The notes under the pieces: model-generated
What the model was told of the DNA's origin: nothing
The model's input: only the letters and a program-made list of their open reading frames with translations
Database searches by the model: none
NCBI GenBank assembly: GCA_947457715.1
Contig: CANGXK010000012.1
Location: 1-19,169 of the forward strand
DNA: 19,169 nucleotides
DNA from: Gemmatimonadota bacterium
GTDB taxonomy: Bacteria; Gemmatimonadota; Gemmatimonadetes; Gemmatimonadales; Gemmatimonadaceae
Direction of reading: 5' to 3'
Made by a program: the position numbers and the translations under genes
Shown here: positions 1 through 7,622 of the stretch, piece by piece
Position numbering within the stretch: the stretch's first letter is position 1
Layout: each line of letters opens with the position of its first letter

Positions 1-882
1 ATTTCCGGCGGGGTCGAGTTCGTCCCGTTGGAGCACGTGAGTCGCGACCTGCGGCCCGACGCAGTCATCGTTTTGAGACGACCAGAGCGATTGTGGGGCA
101 TGAGAAAGCTTTTCCCGCACGCGAGGTTGTTCCTGTGGATGCAAGACTGGCACGAGCCTCCTTCCTACTGGTTCTTGCACCCGCGCAATCAGGCTCGGCA
201 CCTTAGGATGGTGCTCGCCCTGCTGAATACGGATGCGACCCTCGTATGCGCATCTGCGGCCCATTTGGCGAATGTCGAACACTTCGCGAGGAGGGGCCTG
301 GTCCGCAGTGGTCGCCTGTTCAATCAAGTCAAAAGGACTTACGTCTATAATTTGGTTGCTGTACCGGAGCACCTGCGCACCCCTGCGACTCGTCGGCCGA
401 CGAACCCCAACAAACTGTTCTTTGGAAGCGTCTGGAAGGGGCTTGACCTCGTGCTTACAGCGTTCGATCAGGTCCGTCGCACGCTGCCACACGTGGAACT
501 GCATGTCTCCTTCTATGCTCCGCCGAACATGAAGCGGCTCCCCCCAAACGTCGTCAACTTGGGGCATCTTTCGCACGACGAGTTCTGCGAGCATCTCGCG
601 GATTCGTTCTGCTACTTTTATCCGGCATATCGGGTTCCGGAGACGTTTGGGCTGGTCTTCGGCGAAAGTCATGCGGTCGGCACGCCTGTGCTGGCGCATG
701 ATTTTGGTGCCGCTCCGGAGTTGCTGTCGCCTGCGGAGGTCATCGATGCGCGCGACCTCGATGCCGTGGCGAACCGGCTTTGCGACTGGTACACGAACGG
801 CCGTCCGGCAGTCGCGCCCCGCCCTGAGTATCTGAACGCGAACGTGGCCGGCCGCTGGGGCGAACTTTTCGATGGCGCCTGA
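1..882 (+). CDS. GT4-type glycosyltransferase, 5' end outside the window
   Basis: The reading frame is open from the first base of the window, so the gene begins upstream; a TTG at 28 is only an internal candidate. About 293 codons are visible. The C-terminal half has the GT-B, family 4 pattern: a strand followed by KLFFGSVWKGLDLVL (nucleotide-sugar domain start), then PETFGLVFGESHAVGTP, which contains the EX7E motif (two Glu at visible codons 214 and 222) that contacts the donor sugar nucleotide, then a GAAPELL loop. The family transfers a sugar from an activated donor to a growing glycan at the cytoplasmic face. The gene converges with the GT10 gene, from which it is separated by about 160 bp. 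Donor and acceptor cannot be told. The family call is firm; the role in the neighbouring surface-polysaccharide set is inferred from context. Confidence 0.85.
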   Translation: MSGGVEFVPLEHVSRDLRPDAVIVLRRPERLWGMRKLFPHARLFLWMQDWHEPPSYWFLHPRNQARHLRMVLALLNTDATLVCASAAHLANVEHFARRGLVRSGRLFNQVKRTYVYNLVAVPEHLRTPATRRPTNPNKLFFGSVWKGLDLVLTAFDQVRRTLPHVELHVSFYAPPNMKRLPPNVVNLGHLSHDEFCEHLADSFCYFYPAYRVPETFGLVFGESHAVGTPVLAHDFGAAPELLSPAEVIDARDLDAVANRLCDWYTNGRPAVAPRPEYLNANVAGRWGELFDGA

Positions 883-1042
883 CACACGGCCGTCTTTTTG
901 AAAAGGGCTTCCGAATGGTCGCCTTCGAGGCGCGTCCGCGACTGGCCGACCGGGTGGTCACGGGGCGACAGGGGGGCCGTCCTCACGCGGAGGTGCGTGA
1001 GGATCTGGTCGATGACCGACGCCGCTACCGCCGTTACCGCCG
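883..1042. other. Convergent intergenic gap
   Basis: This is the space between the ends of the plus-strand GT4 gene and the minus-strand GT10 gene. I see no convincing gene and no clear terminator hairpin. Its right end runs into a short tandem repeat. Confidence 0.4.
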
Positions 1043-1052
1043 TTACCGCCGC
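1026..1052. repeat. 9-bp tandem repeat, three copies
   Basis: The unit taccgccgt is repeated at 1026-1034 and 1035-1043, followed by taccgccgc at 1044-1052. The TAA stop of the GT10 gene (1043-1045 on the minus strand) lies inside the array, so slippage here could change the C-terminus of that protein. Confidence 0.75.
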
Positions 1053-1963
1053 TGGCGAATTCGTGAAGCGAGCCGACGTGCAAAACTGACATGCGGTCTT
1101 GTTGGTGGTTCTGCCAATACTGCCTTGGGGCGACCAGGATCAAGCACCAGTGCGCGAAACTGCTGCACGAAAGAGCCCAATGATAGTGGCGAGTCGGTCA
1201 ACGAAGCGCGACGCTTCGATTCGTATAATTCCGGTGCTGCCTCGATTCGCTGTAACTCGGTCAGTACATGCGGCGACGACGCATTGACGATGGAGTGCGG
1301 ATTGAGATGCCCAATATGACCGCCGTTATAAATGGGCACGGTGCCGGCAAACCATGCTTGGTACGGCTTCTCCGTAATGTAGTATGGCTGCAGCGAGTTC
1401 TCGATGCAGATCATGTACTTGTATTTGGCAATCCAGCGCAGAAACTCCAGGCCTCGAGGCGCTCGATAACCTAAGTTGTTTAGAATTGCTCCGCCCGAAT
1501 CCACTCGCTGCCATTGATTGATCCGGCCGAATAACGCCATGCGCTCTTTGGCAAGATCGCCCATCGTATTTGAGGCCACAAAGCAGCAAAACTCGGTCTT
1601 TTCCGTTGCCATGAGCTCAGCTCTAAGGGTATACAGCTCATCCACTGCAACATCAAAATGCACAGCCGCATACGGAAATTGAATAAAAGTGCACGGCTCC
1701 GGTGGCTCGTATAGGCCAAGAACTGCATGATACTTGCGCAACGGCGCATGCGGCTGAAATAGCTGCCAGTTTTCGTTGGAGACAAGAATGACTGGCACTC
1801 CAGCAGGAAACTTGTGCTTGCGCCAAATACTGGCAAGCAAAACATCCGGGCGGTCGCCGTCGCTTGCGATGATGATTTCGCCGTTCTCGATAAACGTTCT
1901 GAGTAGATTCGACGTCCAACGAATAAAGTCGGCATCGTTCGGTTCTGTATAGCCGATCTTCAT
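1043..1963 (-). CDS. GT10 (alpha-1,3-fucosyltransferase-like) glycosyltransferase
   Basis: The 306-residue protein carries the GT10 signature in its C-terminal half: FCCFVASN, then a VDSGGAILNNLGY segment, then a run matching KYKYMICIENS, YYITEKPYQAWFAGTVPIY, where the Glu-Asn and the TEK Lys are the usual GDP-fucose-binding positions. The family moves fucose (or a related deoxysugar) from the GDP-sugar to GlcNAc, Gal or Glc in surface glycans. I chose the ATG at 1963 over a GTG two codons earlier because MKIGY is a natural beta-strand start; no clear Shine-Dalgarno is present. Its base composition is unlike the rest: two 60-base lines inside the gene count to 48% G+C against about 58% in one line of the RND gene, suggesting acquisition by transfer. 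An IS91-like remnant lies 133 bp upstream and separates it from the remaining minus-strand glycosyltransferases. Confidence 0.88.
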   Translation of the reverse strand: MKIGYTEPNDADFIRWTSNLLRTFIENGEIIIASDGDRPDVLLASIWRKHKFPAGVPVILVSNENWQLFQPHAPLRKYHAVLGLYEPPEPCTFIQFPYAAVHFDVAVDELYTLRAELMATEKTEFCCFVASNTMGDLAKERMALFGRINQWQRVDSGGAILNNLGYRAPRGLEFLRWIAKYKYMICIENSLQPYYITEKPYQAWFAGTVPIYNGGHIGHLNPHSIVNASSPHVLTELQRIEAAPELYESKRRASLTDSPLSLGSFVQQFRALVLDPGRPKAVLAEPPTRPHVSFARRLASRIRQRR

Positions 1964-2096
1964 CGCCACAATGACGCCGGTATCATCGACAATGCCATAT
2001 GTGTGCGCCAGCTCGATTGCGCAGATGCATCAATTTCCTGTTGTTGATCGCTGCGCAATCTGCAACTCGGCACCGCATAGCTCCGCCGCCGTATCA

Positions 2097-2320
2097 GGAT
2101 AGGAATTTCAATCGGGGGGCCGATTCTCCGTGGATCATACGGCCCGATCGCCGACCTCGCCAGCGCCGCGTGGCGGGCGGCGGCGTGCCTTTGATCTCGC
2201 TCGCGCACCGTGAGCGCCGCGGGCACTTCGGTACTGGCGTCGGTCGGCGCAGTCTCGGCGTTGGAGCGATCGCCGAGGATGCGACAACTATCCTGACACA
2301 GGGGGCACACCTGCACGCGT
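2097..2320 (-). mobile_element. IS91-like element remnant, copy 1 (transposase C-terminal end)
   Basis: From 2097 the plus strand reads ggataggaatttcaatcggg, the same terminal sequence seen at 5354 and 7623, followed by a shared block including cgacctcgccagcgc. Read on the minus strand, a degraded frame contains CPLCQDSCRIL, corresponding to the CPTCHGPMRVV cysteine motif of copy 2, and ends HAAARHAALARSAI followed by PPIEIPI, the same tail as copy 3. There is no start and no catalytic tyrosine region, so it is a dead 3' end only. The upstream boundary is approximate. It sits between the GT10 gene and the broken GT4 gene and probably removed the 3' part of the latter. Confidence 0.65.
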
Positions 2321-2339
2321 TTCCCCACAAGCCCGGGCG

Positions 2340-2800
2340 TATCACCGAGACAGACTTCCAGAATCGCGGCGAACCGCTTTCGAACGGGTGCTCTGGCGCT
2401 TCCCACGGCAGTCGCGGCCATCCCTCATACAACGATCGGAACGCCTCATGAAGGTAGAGGGCACTTGGGAGCGCCGAGAAGAGCGCTATCGGCGAGGTGC
2501 GAAACGATCGACAAGGATGCACGAAGAGCACGTCGAAGTGCTTTTGTGCCATCTCCGCCGCACACTTGCGGGAATGCTCTCCCATCGCCTGCAACTGTGC
2601 ATACAATACGTCGCATCATGGATGCCTGTCGCGGATGCGTCCGCGAGGATGCGATGAGACGGCTCGGAGTGCGATAGGGTGCTCCAGTACGAGCTCGCGA
2701 AGCGGTAGGAGCGTCTGATCCGCGATCGGCGGGCACCAGACTTCGACGTCATGCCCCAGTCGCAGTAGCCCCCTGACTTGGTCGAACAAGGCGCGTTTGC
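2340..2800 (-). pseudogene. Broken GT4 glycosyltransferase, N-terminal domain only
   Basis: On the minus strand one frame reads RALFDQVRGLLRLGHDVEVW, the typical first helix and strand of a GT4 N-terminal domain, then a TGA stop at 2616-2618, then in the same frame LYAQLQAMGEHSRKC, FDVLFVHPCRSFRTSP, LPSALYLHEAFRSLYEGW, which matches the FVHPCR...YCHEPFR pattern of GT4 enzymes. The usual first ~20 residues with the start codon are missing, since the frame enters right behind the stop of the upstream GT4 gene. The whole C-terminal donor-binding domain is also missing, replaced by the IS91-like remnant. It was probably the next gene in the WbsX-GT4 operon. The in-frame stop and loss of both ends make function very unlikely. 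Confidence 0.72.
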
Positions 2801-2815
2801 GCCGTTGCGTGGATG

Positions 2816-4123
2816 CTATCCGCGGAACGGTGCCAGAAGCCGTCTTGCCAAACCTGCCGGCGAGTTCCGCCTGCGCATTTCGCCTATGGCGTCTTCGACT
2901 CCGCGGCCCAGTAGACTCGCCACCGGTGATCCCGGGTTGGACGCTCCATGCAGGAGCGCCAAGTCGGCGAAGACCGGGGTGATCGCGGCGCTCGCATCGG
3001 TAAAGCGACGGTCTTGCCGGGCGCCCGACGACAGTGCCGTGCGCAGTGCGGGGTCCACGAGCAGTCGCCGCAAGCAGCTGGTAAGTGCCTCGACGTCTCC
3101 GGTCGGGTAGAGCAGTCCATTCACGCTATCACGTATGATCTCGGGCGTGCCCCCAGAGTCAGCGCCAACCACCGGCGTGCCTTGCGCCATCGACTCGATG
3201 GTCACGCGCCCGAACGGCTCTCGGTCCGAACACACGACGCTTACGGTGGCTGCGCGCATCACCCGATCCGGAAACTCGGTATAACCACAGAAACGAATTC
3301 GCTCGGGGTTGGGCTGCCGGGCCGCCGCTTCCTTCACGGTGACCGCATAGGCGGCGTGCAGCAGCGGGCCCACCACGAGCAACGCGACGTCGAACCCCTC
3401 CTTCTGCAGGTTGCCCACCGCCTCGATCACGTCCGCTTGCCGTTTCCACGGGATCACCGAGCCGACGACGGCGACCACGAAGACGCTTGGATTCTGCAGG
3501 AGTTTAACGGCCGTCCGGTCGGTCAGATCGGGAGGCTCGGTACTCAGGGTCGACGACGTCCAATTGTACACGATTCGAGTCTCGACACCGGTCAGCGCTT
3601 CGGTCCAGTCGGCGGATATTGCCTTCGACGAGAAGTAGACTCTGTTCGATGTCTGCACGAACAGCCGGATTAGCTCCGGCTTGGGAATTCGCATCATCAA
3701 ACCGGTCGCGTTGTATGCGAACTCGTGAATGTGCCACACATGCGGAAGCCCGGTGATCGCCGCGGCGAGCGCACCAGCAAGAATCACCACCGTGTGGGTA
3801 TACACGACATCGACCTGCCATTCGCGAAGCGCTGTGGCAATCGCCTGCGCAGTCAGCAGCGTCTGGCCATATGGAGGATCTCCGTTGTCGCCCGAGTCTT
3901 TTGTCCACCACGGATTGGGCACGACGCGAACGCGTACGTTTTGTTCCGCCAAAGCGATCTTCAACGGCCCTTCGCTTGGCAACACAGCGAACACCACCAC
4001 CCCCCGCTCCTGCAACTGGACCACCTGATCGAGCATGTAACGGCCAGCGCCCTCCATCGTGCTCTGGTGCATGACGAAGCAGAGGCGGGTGGGTCGGTGG
4101 CGCGCGGACTCCTGGCTACTCAT
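2816..4123 (-). CDS. GT4-family glycosyltransferase
   Basis: The 435-residue protein has a GT-B layout. The N-terminal domain starts RLCFVMHQSTMEGAGRYML (nucleotide-loop position), VVYTHTVV and HVWHIHEFAY follow, and the C-terminal domain opens with VVAVVGSVIPWKRQADVIEA and has REPFGRVTIESMAQGTPVVG with the EX7E pair at Glu302 and Glu310. It should transfer a sugar from a nucleotide sugar to a lipid-linked or nascent glycan in the cytoplasm. The ATG at 4123 is chosen over an upstream in-frame start because it overlaps the WbsX stop codon as ATGA (4120-4123), the usual coupled-translation arrangement. The C-terminal tail after about residue 395 is an arginine-rich extension. Sugar specificity cannot be read from sequence. 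It appears intact and is the last complete gene of this short minus-strand operon. Confidence 0.9.
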   Translation of the reverse strand: MSSQESARHRPTRLCFVMHQSTMEGAGRYMLDQVVQLQERGVVVFAVLPSEGPLKIALAEQNVRVRVVPNPWWTKDSGDNGDPPYGQTLLTAQAIATALREWQVDVVYTHTVVILAGALAAAITGLPHVWHIHEFAYNATGLMMRIPKPELIRLFVQTSNRVYFSSKAISADWTEALTGVETRIVYNWTSSTLSTEPPDLTDRTAVKLLQNPSVFVVAVVGSVIPWKRQADVIEAVGNLQKEGFDVALLVVGPLLHAAYAVTVKEAAARQPNPERIRFCGYTEFPDRVMRAATVSVVCSDREPFGRVTIESMAQGTPVVGADSGGTPEIIRDSVNGLLYPTGDVEALTSCLRRLLVDPALRTALSSGARQDRRFTDASAAITPVFADLALLHGASNPGSPVASLLGRGVEDAIGEMRRRNSPAGLARRLLAPFRG

Positions 4124-5211
4124 GCACGAGCCAGTTCCGTCGACAGCGCCGCAAGGAAGCCATGACCGTAGCGACGCCCGGGTTCGAGGCACATGCCCTC
4201 GGCCCACTCATTCCATGCGTTCACGAAGATCAGACGATGCTCGGACGGCTTGTCTCGAACCTGCGCGAGCACGGTGCGAAACCCCTTGGCAAAGGCATCC
4301 GGCGTGCTGTTCACGAGAACGATTGCCTTGTCAGCGCGGCGCGCAGTATTGTCCCATCCCACGAAGAAGCCGGGGATGTGCGGATGGTCGCGAGGGCGCG
4401 ACTGCTCCATGTACGCGCAGGCTTCCGCATAATCGTAGATCTTGAGGGAAGCGGACCACACGCCCAGTCGCGCGTTGCGTGCGAGATCGCGTACTCGATT
4501 TGGAACAACGAACGCACCCGGCAACGCCGACAGGTTCGGCGAGCTGGACTCGGTGATATCGCATCCGAATCGTCTCATGTCCGTACCGACATTGTGCGTA
4601 TCACGCCCGACGATATACGGCTCGCCAACCCCGAGCCGCACACATTCAGCGCGTAGCGTATCGGTGGTCTTCTGCGCATTGGGCAGCGCTGGCGCACGGT
4701 ACAATACGAAAAGCGGGCGACCGTCGACACGGATATACCGTGAATCGGCGAACAGCTTCGCGAGCCAGCGCGCGTGCGCGAGGTCATCCTCTTCGGAGTA
4801 GGCCTGCTTCAGAAGTACCTCGGCTTCCTCTCCGGTCCATCGACGGGTCCAGGATTCGTTGGCCCAGCCGACGCAGAACGGAAAGTCCGGCGAACCGGTC
4901 GAATGGACCTCATCGAGAGGCCGGTGCAGTAAGCGCTTGCCGCTGAACCAGTAGTGCCAGTAGCAGAATCCTTCTATCCCATGCTTGCGCGCCAGATTGG
5001 CCTGATCCTCCCGCGTTTCTGGAACTCGCAAATCGTAGAAGCCGAAATCGGATGGCAACTGCGGCTGATAGTGGTCAGGAAAGAGCGGCGCGGCTTTCGT
5101 GACGTTGGTCCACTCCGTGAATCCCTTACCCCACCACAAATCATTCTCAGGAATAGGATGAAACTGGGGTAGGTAGTAGGCAATCACCCGGGCAGTGGGG
5201 GCCGAAGGCAT
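4120..5211 (-). CDS. WbsX / GH99-like polysaccharide biosynthesis protein
   Basis: The 363-residue protein is a clear member of the WbsX-like (glycoside hydrolase 99-like) family, found in O-antigen and capsule clusters. Diagnostic stretches are AYYLPQFHPIPEN near the N-terminus, WWGKGFTEWTNV, PLFPDHYQPQLPSDFGFYDL, a GIEGFCYWHYWFSGKRLL segment, FCVGWANESWTRRW, and the C-terminal FVNAWNEWAEG with a conserved acidic residue. Members have a TIM-barrel fold; the exact reaction (glycosyl transfer or trimming) is unsettled. The ATG at 5211 is preferred over a TTG one codon earlier. Its stop overlaps the GT4 start by 4 bp, so the two genes are translationally coupled. Immediately upstream is the severed tail of another gene and then an IS91-like remnant, so the original promoter has probably been lost or replaced. 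Confidence 0.9.
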   Translation of the reverse strand: MPSAPTARVIAYYLPQFHPIPENDLWWGKGFTEWTNVTKAAPLFPDHYQPQLPSDFGFYDLRVPETREDQANLARKHGIEGFCYWHYWFSGKRLLHRPLDEVHSTGSPDFPFCVGWANESWTRRWTGEEAEVLLKQAYSEEDDLAHARWLAKLFADSRYIRVDGRPLFVLYRAPALPNAQKTTDTLRAECVRLGVGEPYIVGRDTHNVGTDMRRFGCDITESSSPNLSALPGAFVVPNRVRDLARNARLGVWSASLKIYDYAEACAYMEQSRPRDHPHIPGFFVGWDNTARRADKAIVLVNSTPDAFAKGFRTVLAQVRDKPSEHRLIFVNAWNEWAEGMCLEPGRRYGHGFLAALSTELARA

Positions 5212-5214
5212 CAA

Positions 5215-5352
5215 CTACACTTCCTGAGAATTGGGATTGTTGGGAGTCACGGCGCGGTCGACGAATTCGATGCCTTCCCAGTGTTCCAGCGCGACCCGGA
5301 CACGTCTCTGGCCGCGCAGGCGGCAGTCCAGCTCGACGACCTGGAACACCAC
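5215..5352 (-). pseudogene. Orphan 3' tail of an unidentified gene
   Basis: A minus-strand frame of 45 codons beginning at the element junction includes FQVVELDCRLRGQRRVRVAL, then EHWEGIEFVDRAV, and ends in a TAG at 5215-5217, three bases from the WbsX start codon. The close spacing and protein-like composition suggest it is the end of the gene that once preceded WbsX in the operon. The frame hits a TGA as soon as it enters the IS91-like remnant, so the rest is gone. A GTG at its first codon could in principle start a tiny protein. I do not recognise the family. Confidence 0.45.
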
Positions 5353-5353
5353 G

Positions 5354-5945
5354 GGATAGGAGTTTCAATCGGGGTGGGTCGACTATCCGTTGAGCATACC
5401 GCGCGATCACCGACCTCGCCAGCGCGCCGCGGCGGGCGGAGAGCCGCGTACACCGATCGGCCCCGCGTGGTCGCGGGGCGTCGGGGGGCGCGTCCTCAGG
5501 GGGGAGTCGGGGCGTCGGCGGACGGGCGTGCGGCGCGTGGTGACGTGCCTCGGCGCGGGTCCGGAGATGCGCGAGGTGCCGGTCGATCACCGAGGCCTGG
5601 GTGATGAACGCGACGACCCGCATGGGGCCATGGCAGGTCGGGCACGCCAGCGGGTCGACCTCGAAGATCTGCTGGAGCAGGGCGGCCGTAGGGCCTTCGC
5701 CCACCGGCGGGTGGCCTCGGGGGGCGCCAGTCGTTACGCGGGGACTATCGCGGGTGGCACCGCAACCGCCGCGCCCTCGGCCTTGCCGCGCATGCCCGCG
5801 GGCGATTGGCATACCAGCCGAAGTACCGCGTCGTGACGTGGCCCTGGTCGGGGATGTGCACGAAGACCCGGGCCAGGAACTCGAGCGGATCGACGGTCTC
5901 CGTGCCTGCCGTCGGCCCCTCCGCCTCGTGTGGAAACCCGGGGTA
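5354..5945 (-). mobile_element. IS91-like element remnant, copy 2 (frameshifted transposase C-terminus)
   Basis: This is the longest of the three copies. On the minus strand, beginning near 5945, the frames read TVDPLEFLARVFVHIPDQ and TRYFGWYANRPRG, typical of the C-terminal part of IS91-family rolling-circle transposases. A frameshift is followed by RGKAEGAAVAVPP, then a stop. In a third frame comes LLQQIFEVDPLACPTCHG then MRVVAFITQASVIDRHLAHL, with the family's CPxC cysteine pair. At least two frameshifts and one stop break the gene, and the N-terminal HUH-type catalytic region is absent. The low-coordinate end is the conserved ggatagg(a/g)(a/g)tttcaatcggg boundary. It cuts off the orphan gene tail on one side and abuts the truncated Wzt relic on the other. 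Confidence 0.72.
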
Positions 5946-5960
5946 AGCGCTATGTGCTCC

Positions 5961-6727
5961 AGCGCCAGGCCGTGAAAACATCTTCCTCAACGGCGCGATC
6001 CTCGGGATGCGACGCGACGAGATCAAGGCCACGTTCGCCGAGATTATCGCCTCGCCGTCGCCGTCGCCGCCCACCTGGAACCGGAGATCCTCATCATCGG
6101 CGAAGTGCTCGCGGTCGGTGACGCCGCCTTCCAAGTCAAGTGTCTGGGCACGATGGGCAGTGTCGCCGCAGACGGATGCACGGTGGTGTTGGTTAGCCAC
6201 AACGCCGCGGCAGTGCGTCGTCTCTGCAGTTCAGCGATGCTGCTGGAAGGGGGACGGATGGTCCGACACCTCAGCGCCGCACCACGTGACAAAGGGGCAA
6301 ACTTCGTCCTTCTCTCCATCACTCTTCAGCTGAGAGCAGGCAGAGCACCAGCACATTTTGCCCTAGGAGATGACATGCCGGTCGCGGCTCGTTTGGACTT
6401 GGGTGCCCACCGGTTTGAGCATTTGGATGTTAGCATTTACATCACCGATTTGCAGAAGGAGCGAGTGACCCATGCTTGCGCGCAGACACGACGACGGAGC
6501 CATTGCCGGAGTCTGGCTGCTTCACCTGCACATGCTTCATCCAAAGCCTCTGTTTGGCCGCTGGCGACTCCTGGATCGGAGTGGGTGTGAGCAGCAATGG
6601 AAGCGCCCTCGACAAGATCAATCACGCACTCTGTTTCCGCATGGGAAGACCGTTCATCACCCGGCCCGGCTTGCTTCAAGTCGCCGCACGCCGGCAGGTA
6701 ACCACCCCGTTAGCGAGCGAAGGATGA
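5961..6727 (+). pseudogene. Degenerate Wzt-type O-antigen ABC transporter ATPase
   Basis: Plus-strand fragments line up with the Wzt/TagH-type ATPase of O-antigen exporters. From 5968 one frame reads GRENIFLNGAILGMRRDEI and KATFAEII. At about 6047 it jumps to another frame with RLAVAVAAHLEPEILIIGEV, LAVGDAAFQVKCLG, VVLVSHNAAAVRRLCS and LLEGGRMV. The segment that normally lies between (ending ...KRYSSGMYVRLA, with the ABC signature region) is deleted, about 25 codons. The Walker B Asp expected before GEVLAVGD is Gly (ggc). The Wzt C-terminal glycan-binding domain follows (HFALGDDMPVAARLDLG, EHLDVSIYITDLQ) and, after one more frameshift near 6475, continues SLCLAAGDSWIGVGVSSNG, ALDKINHALCF to a TGA at 6725-6727. 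Walker A is missing, cut by the IS91-like remnant. It cannot power export. Its stop overlaps the methyltransferase start as ATGA, confirming the ancestral frame. Confidence 0.85.
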
Positions 6728-7290
6728 GTCTCGTCCTACAGCGCCTCAAATATCGCCTCCTCTACCGGTGGATGCACCTCCGCCCATCGATGTTCGACGG
6801 TCAGAGTCTCGCGCCCCATGCCGAACGCATTGGCCAGTTGTTACGGCAGACAGGATCGACCACCGCGCTCGACTTCGGCTGCGGCAAGGCTTTGCAGTAT
6901 AAGCACCACCGTTTGCATGAAGTGCATGCCTGGGGCCTCGTTCCCAGCCTTTACGATCCCGGCGTGGGAGCGTTAGCTAAGCTCCCCGATGGCCCCTTCG
7001 ACGCCGTCATCTGCACGGATGTCTTGGAGCACGTTCCCGAGCCCTTTGTGCATGAAGTGCTGCGTGACATTTTCTCCCGTGCCCGCCGCCTCGTGTATCT
7101 GAACATCTCCACTCGATTGGCAGTCAAGCGTCTGCCCAACGGCGAAAATGCCCACTGCACCGTTCACCCTGCGGACTGGTGGATGCATCGGGTACGCGAG
7201 CATGCGACTCGTCAGTTGCTGGTGGAAGCCAGCTTTCAAGGCTCAGACGGCACCGCTCCAGTTATTCATATCCTATCCCCAGCCCCATGA
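6724..7290 (+). CDS. Class I SAM-dependent methyltransferase
   Basis: The 188-residue protein has the Rossmann methyltransferase motif I, ALDFGCGKALQY (around residues 48-59), where the glycine loop binds S-adenosylmethionine, and DAVICTDVLEHVPE (93-106), the motif at the end of strand 4 common in methyltransferases of polysaccharide clusters. NGENAHCTVHPADWW then forms the substrate side. It probably methylates a sugar residue or a glycan terminus, which would fit a Wzt with a C-terminal recognition domain. The ATG at 6724 overlaps the stop of the broken wzt (ATGA), and its own stop overlaps the next ATG at 7287 in the same way, so it was the middle gene of a tightly coupled operon. It looks intact, but it now lies between two wrecked genes, so its expression depends on whatever promoter remains. 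Confidence 0.85.
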   Translation: MSLVLQRLKYRLLYRWMHLRPSMFDGQSLAPHAERIGQLLRQTGSTTALDFGCGKALQYKHHRLHEVHAWGLVPSLYDPGVGALAKLPDGPFDAVICTDVLEHVPEPFVHEVLRDIFSRARRLVYLNISTRLAVKRLPNGENAHCTVHPADWWMHRVREHATRQLLVEASFQGSDGTAPVIHILSPAP

Positions 7291-7349
7291 GCGGCAACGT
7301 GCTTCACGTCTTCATTGGCTCCCGCGAAGCCGGTCTCATCGAGAGTTAG
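7287..7349 (+). pseudogene. First ~20 codons of a truncated operon gene
   Basis: An ATG at 7287 overlaps the methyltransferase stop (ATGA, 7287-7290) and opens MSGNVLHVFIGSREAGLIES before a TAG at 7347-7349. The beginning looks like the first beta-strand of a GT-like enzyme, but 20 residues are too few to name. Homology to the IS1380-type transposase on the other strand begins at about 7340, so the gene was cut by that insertion. The overlap arrangement, repeated at the preceding junction, is the main evidence that it was a true gene start. Confidence 0.5.
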
Positions 7350-7610
7350 ATCGTGGTGCACTGGGTACGCGCCAGCGCGGTCCCGGCGAGCCCGAGCCGA
7401 CGAAGCGCGGCCAGCGGGACGTAGGCCACCGACGAGTAGGAGAGCCGGAGCTGATTCGCGCGCCGCCGCGCTGGTGCGGTCGGCAAAGAGCATGAGCTGA
7501 TGCTCCCAAATCCGGTTCTCCAGCTCGCCGCGCCCGCAATACACGTCTTCGTACAGCGTCCGCGCGTCCACCTGCGTCATTCAGCGTCCGCGCGTCCACC
7601 TGCGTCATTG
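7346..7610 (-). mobile_element. IS1380-type transposase C-terminal fragment
   Basis: On the minus strand the frame reads DARTLYEDVYCGRGELENRI then WEHQLMLFADRTSAA, the hallmark YED.Y..RGE.ENRIKE..LDLFADRTS region of IS1380-family DDE transposases, including the catalytic Glu in the RGE.ENRI segment. A frameshift follows, and the next frame continues RANQLRLSYSSVAYVPLAAL, RRLGLAGTALARTQCTTI to a TAA at 7346-7348. Only the last ~90 codons remain, so it is inactive. At its upstream edge a 28-bp segment is duplicated in tandem, and beyond that lies IS91-like copy 3. Confidence 0.75.
7554..7609. repeat. 28-bp perfect tandem duplication
   Basis: Positions 7554-7581 and 7582-7609 are identical over 28 bases; each copy begins cagcgtccgcgcgtcc and ends ctgcgtcatt. 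It covers the codons for MTQVDARTL of the IS1380-type fragment and sits 14 bp from the end of IS91-like copy 3. Confidence 0.9.
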
Positions 7611-7622
7611 GCAGCGACGTCG

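Noticed and set aside
1999..2451. A 150-codon plus-strand frame
   Set aside because: It runs across the IS91-like remnant and the GT4 relic, both identified on the minus strand, and starts in non-coding sequence.
5390..5836. Open plus-strand frames of up to 148 codons
   Set aside because: They oppose the IS91-like transposase tail, which has a clear CPxC motif and family sequence on the minus strand; the plus-strand products are Arg/Gly-rich noise.
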